Position numbers and translations under genes: made by a program. Below are positions 1 to 8,579 of a stretch of DNA of 50,337 bases, piece after piece. The notes beneath the pieces are model-generated. The model ran no database searches. It had not been told where the DNA came from and saw nothing but the letters and a program-made list of their open reading frames with translations. Where the stretch lies: positions 1 through 50,337 of the forward strand of contig JAGWSF010000138.1 in the NCBI GenBank assembly GCA_028876385.1. Reading direction: 5' to 3'. Origin of the DNA: Acidobacteriota bacterium (GTDB lineage Bacteria; Actinomycetota; Acidimicrobiia; Acidimicrobiales; Palsa-688). Each line of letters begins with the position of its first letter. Within the stretch, counting starts at the first letter, position 1.

Positions 1-387
1 GAACGATGGTTTGAACACGACGCCGCACTCCACCAGCCAGTTGAAGTGGTCCACGCTCAGCTCGCAGTACAGCGACAGCTTCTCCTCGTTGAACACAGGA
101 GAGGTCGCCGCTTTCAGGAAGTCGAACATGGCTTGCGGCGTGTCGTCGAAGCCGCAGGCCTTCTGGATGGCCGTCCCGCCGCCCATGTAGATCAAACCCC
201 CAGCGAGGGCCCCCGCCGCGCTCTCCCACCCGCTGGTGCGCTCGAGGACCAGCACCTCGGCGCCCTTGACCGCGGCTTCGGCGGCGGCCGCGCTGCCCGC
301 CGTGCCGAAACCGGCCACCACCACGTCGACCTCCCGGTCCCAGGCGCCGACCGACGAAGCCGGCTCCGGTCTGACGGTCTCTGTCAC
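1..387 (-). CDS. FAD-dependent dehydrogenase, 3-ketosteroid-dehydrogenase/fumarate-reductase type (3' part outside window)
   Basis: Only the first 129 residues are visible; the gene runs off the left edge. A dinucleotide-binding beta-alpha-beta unit lies at residues 22-50, with the motif GFGTAG at 26-31 and a terminal acidic residue (E49) suited to binding the ribose of FAD. A Gly-rich loop at about 58-71 (AGALAGGLIYMGGG) is typical of the fumarate reductase/3-oxosteroid-1-dehydrogenase flavoprotein superfamily. The GTG start was chosen because GTGA overlaps the stop of the upstream SDR gene by 4 bases, which implies translational coupling. It is the last visible gene of a four-gene operon with two SDRs and a SnoaL-like protein, which suggests oxidation of a cyclic or steroid-like substrate. 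The substrate is inference; the FAD fold is clear. Confidence 0.85.
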   Translation of the reverse strand, partial: MTETVRPEPASSVGAWDREVDVVVAGFGTAGSAAAAEAAVKGAEVLVLERTSGWESAAGALAGGLIYMGGGTAIQKACGFDDTPQAMFDFLKAATSPVFNEEKLSLYCELSVDHFNWLVECGVVFKPSF

Positions 388-1154
388 AGCCACCCCTTCT
401 CCTTGGCCACTTCCTGGGCGTGCAGGTAGCCGCCGAGATGGGTGTCGGCGGCCGCATCGGTCGCCAACCACCGGATCACCCGGGCCGGTACCGCAGGAGC
501 CACGCCGCCGGGCAGCAGGTCGCCCATCCGTTCGATCAGTCGCTCGGTCCGCACGACACCCGGATTGACGGTGAAGGCCCGGACCCGGTCGCCGTACTCG
601 AGTTGCAGAAAGCCGCCCAGGCGGTGCAGCGCGGCTTTGGTCGCAGCGTAGGTGTAAGCCCAACCGCCCCGTCCGACGGGCACCGGGGGCACGTGGTCGG
701 CGGCGGCCGAGCCGACGTTGACTACTGACAAAGGGCCCGAGCGCGGCTGCAACAGCACCTGCCGGGTCAAATAGGCGGTGTTGACCACCTCGCCGACCAT
801 CATGGTCTCGAAGGCCCCGAAATCGACGTCCTCGATGGGCACCTGCGCCGCCGGCTGATCGCACAGGGCGTTGTTGACCAGGATGTCGGCGCTCCCCCAC
901 CGCGCCGCCACGGCGGCCAGCGCGGCGTCGATGCTGGAGCGGTCGGCCAGGTCGAGCTTGACTCCCATGCCCTCCCCCCCGGCAGCCTCGACGGCGGCCA
1001 CGGCCGACGTGAGGGTCTCGGTCCCGTGGTCGGTGGCGTCCTCCGGCCCGGACCGGCTGGTTATGGCGACCCGCATCCCGAGCTCGCCCAGGGCCAGGGC
1101 GGTGGCCAGCCCGATCCCGACGCGCGCCCCTGTGACGATGGCGACCGGCTTCAC
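384..1154 (-). CDS. Short-chain dehydrogenase/reductase (SDR)
   Basis: A 256-residue classical SDR oxidoreductase. The NAD(P)-binding motif TGARVGIG lies at residues 8-15, the NNA motif at 94-96, the catalytic serine near 149 and the YxxxK pair at Tyr169/Lys173. The reading frame stays open well upstream, but the GTG at 1154 is preferred: it overlaps the stop of the upstream SnoaL-like gene (GTGA), has a GGGGGAG ribosome-binding site before it, and puts the first beta strand (KPVAIVTG) directly at the N-terminus as usual. It reversibly oxidises an alcohol or reduces a ketone with NAD(P)H in the cytoplasm. Substrate unknown; the neighbours suggest a shared catabolic pathway. Confidence 0.9.
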   Translation of the reverse strand: MKPVAIVTGARVGIGLATALALGELGMRVAITSRSGPEDATDHGTETLTSAVAAVEAAGGEGMGVKLDLADRSSIDAALAAVAARWGSADILVNNALCDQPAAQVPIEDVDFGAFETMMVGEVVNTAYLTRQVLLQPRSGPLSVVNVGSAAADHVPPVPVGRGGWAYTYAATKAALHRLGGFLQLEYGDRVRAFTVNPGVVRTERLIERMGDLLPGGVAPAVPARVIRWLATDAAADTHLGGYLHAQEVAKEKGWL

Positions 1155-1678
1155 TGCACTCCCCCTTCGTCGTCCACCGACGGGTCGTCGCGACGCAGAA
1201 GCGCCCGGGCCCGCTCCTGGCCGTCGAGCAGGTAGGCCCGCCGACGGTCGACCCGCCACGCACCGTCCACCCAGCTCAGTTCCCAACGGTTGGCCGACAC
1301 CCGCCAGATCTCGTATTTGCCGTCACGTTGTAGAACCACCTGGGAGTGGTGCACCACCACGGCCCGGTCGCCGTCGATCCTCACCGACGGCGGCCCGAGC
1401 AGGTGGGCGGCGCCGTGGCGGATGAGGCCCTGGTGGTTGGGTCCGGCGACCATGGCCTCCACGGCCTGGCGCCCGTCGAGGCGGGCGTCACCGAAGTCGT
1501 AGATACCTTCATCGGCCCAGAGGCTCCCGGTCCACTCGGCCGAGCCGCTGTCCACCGAGGGGCCGTAGCTGGCGATCAGGTCCATCAGCGCCAGCCTGCG
1601 CTCGATGCGCTCCAGGCGTTCCTCCACGCTTTCGGGACGGGCCTTGCCGCCCTCCGGGTGGCCGGGTGCACCGCTCAT
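1151..1678 (-). CDS. SnoaL-like / nuclear transport factor 2-fold protein
   Basis: 175 residues. After a polar N-terminal helix rich in Glu and Arg (about 14-30) comes ALMDLIASYGPSVDSG and later a core around ADEGIYDFGD, the helix-then-curved-sheet pattern of SnoaL-like/NTF2 proteins. Members include small isomerases and dehydratases as well as non-catalytic domains; many sit in aromatic or steroid degradation clusters. Start ATG at 1678 overlaps the stop of the upstream SDR (ATGA), and its own stop overlaps the next SDR start, so the gene is embedded in a coupled operon. Fold assignment is by resemblance; the reaction is unknown. Confidence 0.75.
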   Translation of the reverse strand: MSGAPGHPEGGKARPESVEERLERIERRLALMDLIASYGPSVDSGSAEWTGSLWADEGIYDFGDARLDGRQAVEAMVAGPNHQGLIRHGAAHLLGPPSVRIDGDRAVVVHHSQVVLQRDGKYEIWRVSANRWELSWVDGAWRVDRRRAYLLDGQERARALLRRDDPSVDDEGGVQ

Positions 1679-2478
1679 TCGGGCAGCACCGGGGCCCACG
1701 GCGCGCCGTTGATGTGCGAGCCGCCGTCGACGAAGAGGGTGTTGCCGGTCAGGTAACGGCAGTCGTCGCTGGCGAGGAACACCGCCACCGGGGCGATGTC
1801 CTGTTCGGGATCGCCCAGCCGTCCCATCGGGTTGGACGCGTCGGCCGCCGCTTCGAGCTCGGGGTTCTCGGCGAACACCCGCCGGCTGGCCGCCGTCTTG
1901 GCTCCGGGACAGATGACGTTGACACATATGCCGTACCCGGCCCACTCCCGCGCCGCGGTGCGAGAGGCGGCCCGCAGCGCCTCCTTGGCGCTGTTGTACT
2001 CGGTGGTGCCCATGTGGGCGTTGACCCCGTTGAGCGAGCACAGGTTGATCACCCGTCCGTACCCCGCCGCTCTCATCGCCGGCAGGGCCGTCCGCATGGC
2101 CCAGACCGGCCCGTAGTAGCCGACGCGGAAGGCCGCGTCGAGGCCCTCGTCGGTCTTGTGCTCGAAGCGCGACAGGCTGCCACCCCCCCATGCGTTGTTG
2201 ACGAGGATGTCCAGCCTCCCCCATTCGTCGAGGGCGGCGCCGACCATGGCGACGACGTCGTCTTTCACCCCCACGTCGACGGTACGGGCCCGGGCGTCGA
2301 CGCCGTGCTCGTCGCCCAGGCGGGTGGCGACGGCTTGCACCGCCTCCCCCTGTATGTCGGCCAGGAGGAGCGTGGCTCCCTCGGCGGCGAATCGACTGGC
2401 GATGCCGAACCCGATCCCGTCGGCGGCCCCGGTGATGATCGCGATGCGACCCTCGAGTCGGCCCAACTCCCCTCCCAC
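1675..2478 (-). CDS. Short-chain dehydrogenase/reductase (SDR), first gene of catabolic operon
   Basis: A 267-residue classical SDR if started at GTG 2478. It has TGAADGIG at 16-23, NNA at 94-96, catalytic Ser148 and Tyr161/Lys165, and a C-terminal stretch ending in DGGSHINGAPW, the usual DGG motif of FabG-like SDRs. The open frame extends to 2580, but that extension is Arg/Pro-rich and unlike an SDR; the start remains uncertain. It opens an operon of four genes linked by 4-base overlaps that ends in a FAD dehydrogenase. Probably an NAD(P)-dependent alcohol/ketone oxidoreductase acting in the same pathway as the second SDR. Confidence 0.88.
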   Translation of the reverse strand: MGGELGRLEGRIAIITGAADGIGFGIASRFAAEGATLLLADIQGEAVQAVATRLGDEHGVDARARTVDVGVKDDVVAMVGAALDEWGRLDILVNNAWGGGSLSRFEHKTDEGLDAAFRVGYYGPVWAMRTALPAMRAAGYGRVINLCSLNGVNAHMGTTEYNSAKEALRAASRTAAREWAGYGICVNVICPGAKTAASRRVFAENPELEAAADASNPMGRLGDPEQDIAPVAVFLASDDCRYLTGNTLFVDGGSHINGAPWAPVLPE

Positions 2479-2671
2479 AGGTCGGGGGGCCAGCCGCTTC
2501 GGACGGCCCCCGCTGGAACGACCGACTCTAACCACGGTTCCCCGAGCCCGATACGACCGGGGTTCCACTGGCCGAGACACCGCGCCCGGCGCCCGACGCC
2601 CGACGCCCGGCGGCCGGCGCGGCGCCGGGGCCAGACGGCACCGGCCGCCCCCGAGCGGGCATTATCGCGGC

Positions 2672-4387
2672 GTGTCCGCTCCCGTCGTCCCCCCGCCGGC
2701 CGGGCGGCGCGGTGGCCATCCGCTGGACTCGATGGCTGGACGCCTGTGCGGTCTGCCTCCGCCGCGCACCGACTTCGAGGTGCGGCGCAACATCACGATT
2801 CCCACCCGCGACGGGCTGTTCCTGACCGCCGACCACTACCGGCCGACCTCCGACCCGCGGGGGACGGTGTTGATACGGGGACCATACGGGCGCCGGTTCC
2901 CGTTGGACCTGGGCCTGGCCCGGCTGTTCGCGGCGAGGGGGTACCACGCCGTGTTCGTCAGCTGCAGGGGCACCCACGGCTCCCAGGGCGACTTCCGGCC
3001 CATGGAGACCGAGGTGGCCGACGGGCTCGACGTCACCGCCTGGCTGGTGGCCGAACCGTGGTTCGAGGGCCGGTTCGCCACTATCGGCCCTTCCTACCTC
3101 GGGTTCACCCAGTGGGCGGTGCTGACCGCCCCGCCGGCCGAGTTGGCCGCGGCGGTCGTCACCGCCGGACCGCACGACTTCGCCGACCACGCATGGGGTA
3201 CCGGGGCGTTCAAACTCGACTTCCTCGGGTGGAGCCACGGGATCGTGAACCAGGACCGGTCCGGGGTCCTGAGCCGGCTGCGACGGGTGGCGACCGGGCG
3301 TCGGGCCCTGAGGCAGGCCCTGGATCAGCTCCCGCTGGTGGACGCCGCGGATAGCCTCCTCGGGGGCCGGGCGCCGTGGTACCGGGAGTGGGTGACCCGA
3401 CCGGACCTCGACGACGCGTTCTGGGAGCCCATGCGCCTCGGGCGCGCCCTCGACGAGGTGAACGTGCCGGTGCTGCTCATCGGTGGATGGCAGGACCTGT
3501 TCTTGGACCAGACTCTCGCGCAGTACGCCCATCTGCGCCGGCGGGGGATCGACACGGCCCTCACCGTCGGTCCGTGGAACCACTACCAGACCAGCCTGAG
3601 CAGGCCGGTCATCGGTGAGACCTTCGACTGGCTGGAGGTCCACCTGGCCGGCCGGGAAAGCCGTTCCCGGGAGGCGGCGGTGCGGGTCCACTTGGGCGGG
3701 GCGGGGGAATGGAGGGCCATGCCGGCGTGGCCACCCGCGACCGTCGACAGCTGCTGGCACCTGCGGCCGGGGCGGGGGGGCCGTGCCCACCGCCTGGTGG
3801 TGGGCACGGCCCCGGAGGCGCCGGGGAGCGGGGCCGGCGGGTCATGGGCCCGCTTCACCTACGACCCGGCCCGGCCCACCCCGGCCCTCGGCGGGCCGAT
3901 GCTGTCGCGCCGATGCCAGGTCGACGACACCGCCCTGGCCGACCGCTGGGACGTGGTCACCTTCGACTCCGACGCCCTCGGCGCCGACCTGGACGTGGCC
4001 GGAGCCCCCCTGGTGGCGCTCACCCACAGGAGCGACCACCCCCATTTCGACCTGTTCGTGCGGCTGAGCGAGGTCGACACCCGGGGCCGCTCCCGCAACC
4101 TCACCGAGGGCTACCGCCGAGCCCCGGCGGTGGGGGCCGACGGGTCGACGGAGGTGGCGATGGTCCCCGTGTTCCACCGCGTGCGGGCCGGACACCGGAT
4201 CCGTCTCCTGATCGCCGGAGGCTCATTTCCCCGCTTCGACCGCAATCTCGGCACCGGGGAGCCAGCCGGCCTGGGTCGGGGCATGCGGCCGGTGGGCCAC
4301 GCCGTCGGGCTGGGGCCCGAGCACGCCTCCCGCCTGGTCCTACCCGTCGCCACCGAGGCGGCCGCGACGGGGCCGCCCCTCAGTTGA
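2672..4387 (+). CDS. CocE/NonD family hydrolase (X-Pro dipeptidyl-peptidase-like acyl hydrolase)
   Basis: 571 residues. An alpha/beta-hydrolase domain begins at about residue 35 (IPTRDGLFLTADHYRP). The nucleophile elbow is GPSYLG at 139-144 with Ser141; the likely acid is Asp275 (GWQDLFLDQ) and the base His304 (GPWNHYQ). The C-terminal part, from about residue 330, is the beta jelly-roll typical of CocE and X-Pro dipeptidyl peptidases (VALTHRSDHP, GHRIRLLIAGGSFPRFDRN). The family hydrolyses esters, amides or acyl-peptides. GTG 2672 is chosen because a CATTAT element ends 7 bases before it, as at other leaderless genes here; ATG 2732 is an alternative. The 3' end overlaps the convergent SirB1-like gene by 8 bases. 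Confidence 0.85.
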   Translation: MSAPVVPPPAGRRGGHPLDSMAGRLCGLPPPRTDFEVRRNITIPTRDGLFLTADHYRPTSDPRGTVLIRGPYGRRFPLDLGLARLFAARGYHAVFVSCRGTHGSQGDFRPMETEVADGLDVTAWLVAEPWFEGRFATIGPSYLGFTQWAVLTAPPAELAAAVVTAGPHDFADHAWGTGAFKLDFLGWSHGIVNQDRSGVLSRLRRVATGRRALRQALDQLPLVDAADSLLGGRAPWYREWVTRPDLDDAFWEPMRLGRALDEVNVPVLLIGGWQDLFLDQTLAQYAHLRRRGIDTALTVGPWNHYQTSLSRPVIGETFDWLEVHLAGRESRSREAAVRVHLGGAGEWRAMPAWPPATVDSCWHLRPGRGGRAHRLVVGTAPEAPGSGAGGSWARFTYDPARPTPALGGPMLSRRCQVDDTALADRWDVVTFDSDALGADLDVAGAPLVALTHRSDHPHFDLFVRLSEVDTRGRSRNLTEGYRRAPAVGADGSTEVAMVPVFHRVRAGHRIRLLIAGGSFPRFDRNLGTGEPAGLGRGMRPVGHAVGLGPEHASRLVLPVATEAAATGPPLS

Positions 4388-5168
4388 GCCGGGCCCGGAA
4401 GGCCTCCGCCTGCTCCAGGAGGCGGGTCCGGACCCGCTCGGAGCCGACCTCGCCGGCGACCTGCTCGAGTACCGAGGCGGCCGTGTCGAGGCGTCCGAGG
4501 CCGGCCAGGCGGGCCGCCAACTGGGTCCGGTCGCCCATGGCCGTGGCGGGTAGCGCGAGCCGCAGCGTGCAGACCCACGACAGGGCCCGGCGGTCCTGCT
4601 TCATCTCGAACACCCGGTCCAGGTTGGCCAGCATCCGAGCCAGGACGGCGTGGGTCCCGGTGGTGGAGAGCATCTCGGGGGTGAGCCGGGAGGGCGAACC
4701 GGTGGTCTCGCGCAGCAGCCGCTGGCAGTCGGCGACGGCCATCGATCGCCCGGATCGGAAGGGATCCATGAGCGTCGTCGGCCGGGCCGGGTCACGAACC
4801 AGGAAGTGGCCCGGCATCCCGACCCCCTCGAGCACCACTCCCGAGCGCCGGCCCACCTCGATCTGGAGGACGGCCAGGGTGATCGGTATCCCGAGGCCCC
4901 GGTCGAGGACCCGGTCGAGGTAGGAGTTGAACGGGTCGTAGTAGCCGTCCCGGTCACCGCGCAGACCGACCTCCTCGAACAGCACCCGGTTCAGCGAGGC
5001 GAGGTCGCCGGTGGTGACCCGCTGGGCGATCCCGTCCAGGCGCTCGAGTTGGCCGGTCACATCGAGATCGGGCTGAGCGGCGGCACTGATCAGTAGCGCC
5101 GCCTCGTCCAGAGGCACCTCGGCCTCGGGCCTCTGGACCACGGCGGTCCAGCGAGCGGCCACATCCAC
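4380..5168 (-). CDS. SirB1/transglutaminase-like family protein
   Basis: 262 residues, cytoplasmic. It shows the SirB1 family pattern: an N-terminal helical region, then LNRVLFEEVGLRGDRDGYYD at about 79-98, LDRVLDRGLGIPITLAVLQIEV, and GVGMPGHFLVR at about 135-145, followed by a helical tail resembling TPR repeats. The transglutaminase-like core is thought to be non-catalytic or of unknown activity; in some genomes the family neighbours heme or peptide-chain-release methyltransferase genes, but not here. Start GTG 5168 lies 7 bases after a TATCCT element, which suggests leaderless translation. Confidence 0.8.
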   Translation of the reverse strand: MDVAARWTAVVQRPEAEVPLDEAALLISAAAQPDLDVTGQLERLDGIAQRVTTGDLASLNRVLFEEVGLRGDRDGYYDPFNSYLDRVLDRGLGIPITLAVLQIEVGRRSGVVLEGVGMPGHFLVRDPARPTTLMDPFRSGRSMAVADCQRLLRETTGSPSRLTPEMLSTTGTHAVLARMLANLDRVFEMKQDRRALSWVCTLRLALPATAMGDRTQLAARLAGLGRLDTAASVLEQVAGEVGSERVRTRLLEQAEAFRARLN

Positions 5169-5175
5169 AGGCCGC

Positions 5176-5181
5176 AGGATA
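5176..5181 (-). promoter_or_regulatory. -10 element TATCCT for leaderless SirB1-like gene
   Basis: TATCCT on the minus strand, then 7 bases, then GTG 5168. Confidence 0.55.
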
Positions 5182-5193
5182 GTGCGCCGCGCT

Positions 5194-6441
5194 TCAGCGG
5201 AACCGGTAGCGAACCGGCAGGGTCTTCGGTCCGGACACCAGGTTGGACTGCACGAACGTGGGCGGGGCGGCCAGCTCGATGGTCTCCAGGCGCCCGATCA
5301 TCTCCCGGAAGAAGGCCCGGATCTCCAGCCGGGCCAGGTGGGCCCCGAGGCAGAAGTGCCGCCCGAAGCCGAAAGCCAGGTGGGACGACGCGTTGGCCCG
5401 GCGTACATCGAGCCGGAACGGGTCCTCGAACACCTCCTCGTCGCGGTTGCCCGAGGCGAACGACAGCAGAGCCACGTCACCAGGCTCGAAAGTCACGCCC
5501 CGCACCGTGTAGGGGGACTGGCAGTGCCTGAGGAAGTGCTTGACCGGGGACACGTAGCGGATCAGCTCGTCGGCGGCCCGGTCGATCAGCTCGGGATCGG
5601 ATCGCAGCAGGTCCATCTGGTCGGGATTCTCGAGCAGAGCCAGGAGGCCGCCGGCGATGGAGTTGGAGGTCGTGTCGTGGCCGGCGGTGGCGACGATCAG
5701 GTAGAAGCCCATCACGTCCATGTCGGCGATGGGGTCACCGTTGATCACGGCGTTGGCGATGACGCTGGCCAGGTCGTCGGTGGGATGGTTGCGGCGGTCG
5801 GCGGCCAGCCCGGTGAAGTACTCCACGAAGTCGAGCAGCACCTGCAGGACACCGGCGTCCTCCCCCGCCCGACCGATGTCGGGGTCCTCGGCCCCGAAGA
5901 GCTCCTGGGTCAGCTGGAGCATCTTCAGGTGGTCCTCCTCGGGCAGGCCGAGGATGGAGAGGATCACCTGCAGCGGGTAGTGCATGGCGATGTCGTTGGC
6001 GAAGTCGCATTCGCCGCCCATGTCCGCCATCCGGTCCACGAACTGGGTGGCCAGCGTCGCCACCCGCTCGTTCATGCGTTTGATGCTGGCCGGTTTGAAC
6101 CACTCGTTGACGATGTTGCGGTGGTCCTTGTGCTCCTGGCCGTCCATCTGTATCAGGGTGTTGACCGGTGACCCGCCCTCGGCCTCGCTCGGTCGCGAGT
6201 CGATGGGGCCGATGGTCGGGTACGGCGCGTTGGTGAAGATCTCGGGGTTGCGCTCGATCTCCATGATGTCGGCGTGCCGGGTGACCGCCCAGAAGTCGTC
6301 GTAGCCGGGCAGCGACACCCGGGTAATCGGAGACTCGCGGCGGAGGTAGGCGGCCGTCTCGTGCCAGGCCACGGGGTCGCCGTAGGCGGACGGGTCGGCG
6401 AAGATGCGACCTGGTTCGGATGGGACGAGGGTCTCGCTCAC
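5194..6441 (-). CDS. Cytochrome P450 monooxygenase
   Basis: A 415-residue soluble bacterial P450 of normal length. The I-helix oxygen-binding motif AGHDTT lies at 253-258, the K-helix ExxR at Glu292/Arg295, and the heme loop FGFGRHFCLGAH carries the heme-ligating Cys364. It inserts oxygen from O2 into an organic substrate and needs ferredoxin and a reductase; neither is adjacent. The sequence recalls actinobacterial steroid/terpenoid P450s (CYP125/CYP142-like), but the substrate cannot be fixed by eye. The open frame extends far upstream; GTG 6441 is chosen because SETLVPSEPGRIFADP is a typical P450 N-terminus and TAAGGT lies exactly 7 bases ahead, a leaderless arrangement. Confidence 0.95.
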   Translation of the reverse strand: MSETLVPSEPGRIFADPSAYGDPVAWHETAAYLRRESPITRVSLPGYDDFWAVTRHADIMEIERNPEIFTNAPYPTIGPIDSRPSEAEGGSPVNTLIQMDGQEHKDHRNIVNEWFKPASIKRMNERVATLATQFVDRMADMGGECDFANDIAMHYPLQVILSILGLPEEDHLKMLQLTQELFGAEDPDIGRAGEDAGVLQVLLDFVEYFTGLAADRRNHPTDDLASVIANAVINGDPIADMDVMGFYLIVATAGHDTTSNSIAGGLLALLENPDQMDLLRSDPELIDRAADELIRYVSPVKHFLRHCQSPYTVRGVTFEPGDVALLSFASGNRDEEVFEDPFRLDVRRANASSHLAFGFGRHFCLGAHLARLEIRAFFREMIGRLETIELAAPPTFVQSNLVSGPKTLPVRYRFR

Positions 6442-6448
6442 GGACGCG

Positions 6449-6454
6449 ACCTTA
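6449..6454 (-). promoter_or_regulatory. -10 element TAAGGT for leaderless cytochrome P450 gene
   Basis: TAAGGT on the minus strand, then 7 bases, then GTG 6441. Although the DUF427 gene ends just upstream at 6504, this indicates an own promoter. Confidence 0.5.
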
Positions 6455-6503
6455 CAGACGGGGGCGAACCCGCGTCGGGTGACCGGCGATCCGGCCCGGA
6501 CGC

Positions 6504-7268
6504 TCAGCCCATGTGGGTCCGCGGCCGCTCCGAGCGGCGGCCGTCCACGAAGATGTCCACCCTCTCGTTGTAGAAGGCCACCAATCCGGCGATGGGCAGC
6601 AACTGACGGGTCGGGAAGTCGTAGCTCCACGCCACGTCGGGGTGGTGTGAGCCCCCGACCTGCGCCGACCAGTAATCCGAGGTCGTGCCCTTGTACGGGC
6701 AGGCCGTCACCGTGGGGCTGGCGACCAGGTGGGCGAAATCGATGTCGGTGCGGTCGAGGTAGTAGCGGGTGGGGAGCCCGGTCTCGAAGACCAGGACCGG
6801 CGCCGAGCTCTCGGCCAGGACGACCCCGGCCAGCTCGATGCGCACGGGTGTGGTGGAACGCAGGGCGTCGACCCTGGTGTAGGGGTTGCGGGGATGCACG
6901 AAGACCTGCTCGTCCTCCTCGAACCAGGCGTCGATGGCGTCCCAAGCGAAGCGCACCGTGCCGGTGAGCTCGGCCCGCTCGGCGACGGTGACCACGGCCG
7001 CCGCCGCGGGGCGGCCGGCGACCGAGTGCAGCTCCACCTCACCGAACGGCCCGGGCTGGCGGCGCCCGTCGGGCGAGAGCAGCCCCGGTTCGACATCACC
7101 GAGCGGCACGTAGAACGCCGGGTAGCGGTCGTGCTCCCATCCGTAGAGGGCGGCCCGGGTGTCGATCACCGACCGCCGTCCGAGGAAACCCCGTATCCGC
7201 CGGGGCACTGGAGCAACCCGCGACGGCGGGGCCACGGGAGGCGGGTACCACTGCGCCGCTTCGGTCAC
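6504..7268 (-). CDS. DUF427 family protein
   Basis: 254 residues. Two successive DUF427-like units can be seen: one around residues 45-120 (YPAFYVPLGDV) and one around 150-235, with the typical RTDIDFAHLVAS and CPYKGTTSDYWS segments. The family is a small beta-rich fold of unknown biochemical role, frequent in actinobacteria, often near oxidoreductases. Start GTG 7268 lies 3 bases after the stop of the F420/PPOX-type gene, so both are probably co-transcribed. No signal peptide or membrane segment. Confidence 0.8.
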   Translation of the reverse strand: MTEAAQWYPPPVAPPSRVAPVPRRIRGFLGRRSVIDTRAALYGWEHDRYPAFYVPLGDVEPGLLSPDGRRQPGPFGEVELHSVAGRPAAAAVVTVAERAELTGTVRFAWDAIDAWFEEDEQVFVHPRNPYTRVDALRSTTPVRIELAGVVLAESSAPVLVFETGLPTRYYLDRTDIDFAHLVASPTVTACPYKGTTSDYWSAQVGGSHHPDVAWSYDFPTRQLLPIAGLVAFYNERVDIFVDGRRSERPRTHMG

Positions 7269-7271
7269 CGA

Positions 7272-7673
7272 TCAGCCCCCCGACATGTCAACGGCGTTAA
7301 CGCGGACCGGCCGGATGGTGACCACCACCCGCGACGAGCCGGGGGCGTCCCACTGGCGGAGGTCCGCCCCGCCGTACTTGGCACCGATCTTGGCCGCGAA
7401 CTGGTAGTCGGAATCGTCGGTCAGTTCGGCGTCACCGCGAACCTCCAGGTAGCGCTGATTGTTGGCCTGGTCGAGTATGAAGAGGTTCACCGCCGGGTTG
7501 GACCGCAGGTTCTTCAGCTTCTGACGGGTGGTGTTCAGCGACACCTTGAGCACCCCGTCCTCAGCGAGGAACCACACCGCCGAAAGCTGGGGCCGGCCAT
7601 CGGAGCCGACCGTGGCCAGCACGGCCGTGGAGGTGGACAGGAGGTCGTGGTGGGAGGACGGGATCTCGTTCAC
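7272..7673 (-). CDS. PPOX-class F420-dependent/pyridoxamine 5'-phosphate oxidase-like protein
   Basis: 133 residues, the normal size of a split-barrel flavin/F420-binding protein. Key segments are STAVLATVGSDGRPQLSAVWF near 14-34, VLKVSLNTTRQKLKNLRSNP near 41-60 (a basic strip that in this family contacts the cofactor phosphate), and YLEVRGDAEL near 75-84. Family members bind F420, FMN or heme, and several reduce small unsaturated substrates; which applies here is inference. The GTG start has a GAAAGG ribosome-binding site and follows a 175-base divergent intergenic region. The downstream DUF427 gene begins 3 bases after its stop. Confidence 0.85.
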   Translation of the reverse strand: MNEIPSSHHDLLSTSTAVLATVGSDGRPQLSAVWFLAEDGVLKVSLNTTRQKLKNLRSNPAVNLFILDQANNQRYLEVRGDAELTDDSDYQFAAKIGAKYGGADLRQWDAPGSSRVVVTIRPVRVNAVDMSGG

Positions 7674-7835
7674 GGGGTGAACCCTTTCGATCGGTGCCGG
7701 CCGGGAGAAACTACCCCCGCCGGGCCCCGTTGCGGCACGGGGATTCGCCCGACGGGCGCGACCGGCTACCGCCCCGGCGCCGTCTGCGGCTGGGGGTGGC
7801 CACCGGCCGAGTCGGCCGGGACGGGGAGCGGCTTA

Positions 7836-7841
7836 TACGCT
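7836..7841 (+). promoter_or_regulatory. -10 element TACGCT for leaderless dienelactone-hydrolase gene
   Basis: The hexamer fits TANNNT and is followed by 7 bases and then ATG 7849, so transcription should begin at or next to the start codon. No Shine-Dalgarno sequence is present. Confidence 0.55.
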
Positions 7842-7848
7842 CGCCGCC

Positions 7849-8562
7849 ATGTCGATAACCACCCGCTACGAATCCGTCCCCGTCGACGGAGACCACTTCG
7901 ACGTATATGTCGCTCTGCCCGAGGCCGGCCGGGGGCCGGGGATACTGCTCTTCCAGGAGATCTTCGGGATCAACGACAACATTCGGGGGCTAGCCGAACG
8001 CCTGGCCGAACTCGGCTTCATCGCCGTCGCCCCCGACATGTTCTGGCGCATCGAGCGTCGCTTCGAGCGCCACGACGAGTCGGGGATGGCGGATGCCTTC
8101 TCCATGGTCCAGCGGTTCGACTTCGCCACCGCGGTCACCGACATCCAGGCCGCCCACGCCCACCTGCTGGAGATGGGCGAGTGCACCGGGAAGGTGGGCG
8201 CCATGGGCTTCTGCCTGGGGGGCGGGCTGGCCTTCGCGGCGGCCACGTCGAGCCGGGTGGACGGGAAGGGCGTCGACGCCGCCGTCTGCTACTACGGCTC
8301 GGCGATCAACTCCATGCTGGGGCAGGTCGAGCAGCTCGAGTGCCCGGTGATGTTCCACTACGGCACCCGGGACCAGTACATCCCGACGGAGGCCATCGAC
8401 GAGGTGGAGCGGGCGGTGGCCACCAAAGCGGGGGTCGAGTTCCACCGCTACGACGCCGGCCACGCCTTCAGCAACTGGGACGCCCCCACCTTCTACGACC
8501 AGCCGGCCGCGGACCTGGCGTGGCCCCGAAGCGTGGGCTTCCTCGACCGGTATCTGAAGTAG
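7849..8562 (+). CDS. Dienelactone hydrolase family protein
   Basis: 237 residues, the standard length of dienelactone hydrolase. The catalytic triad is visible: Cys122 in GFCLGG, Asp175 in GTRDQYI, and His205 in AGHAF; Glu37 (FQEIFG) matches the glutamate that in the family holds the Cys thiolate. The enzyme family opens dienelactones in chlorocatechol degradation and also hydrolyses other small lactones and esters. Start ATG 7849 follows TACGCT by exactly 7 bases, so the mRNA is probably leaderless. It converges on the MFS efflux gene with 17 bases between. Confidence 0.93.
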   Translation: MSITTRYESVPVDGDHFDVYVALPEAGRGPGILLFQEIFGINDNIRGLAERLAELGFIAVAPDMFWRIERRFERHDESGMADAFSMVQRFDFATAVTDIQAAHAHLLEMGECTGKVGAMGFCLGGGLAFAAATSSRVDGKGVDAAVCYYGSAINSMLGQVEQLECPVMFHYGTRDQYIPTEAIDEVERAVATKAGVEFHRYDAGHAFSNWDAPTFYDQPAADLAWPRSVGFLDRYLK

Positions 8563-8579
8563 CTCCCGGCCCAGGGGCG

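Noticed and set aside
5182..6171. Plus-strand frame of 329 codons opposite the P450 gene
   Set aside because: Shadow of the strongly biased P450 codons; the P450 on the minus strand has all family motifs.
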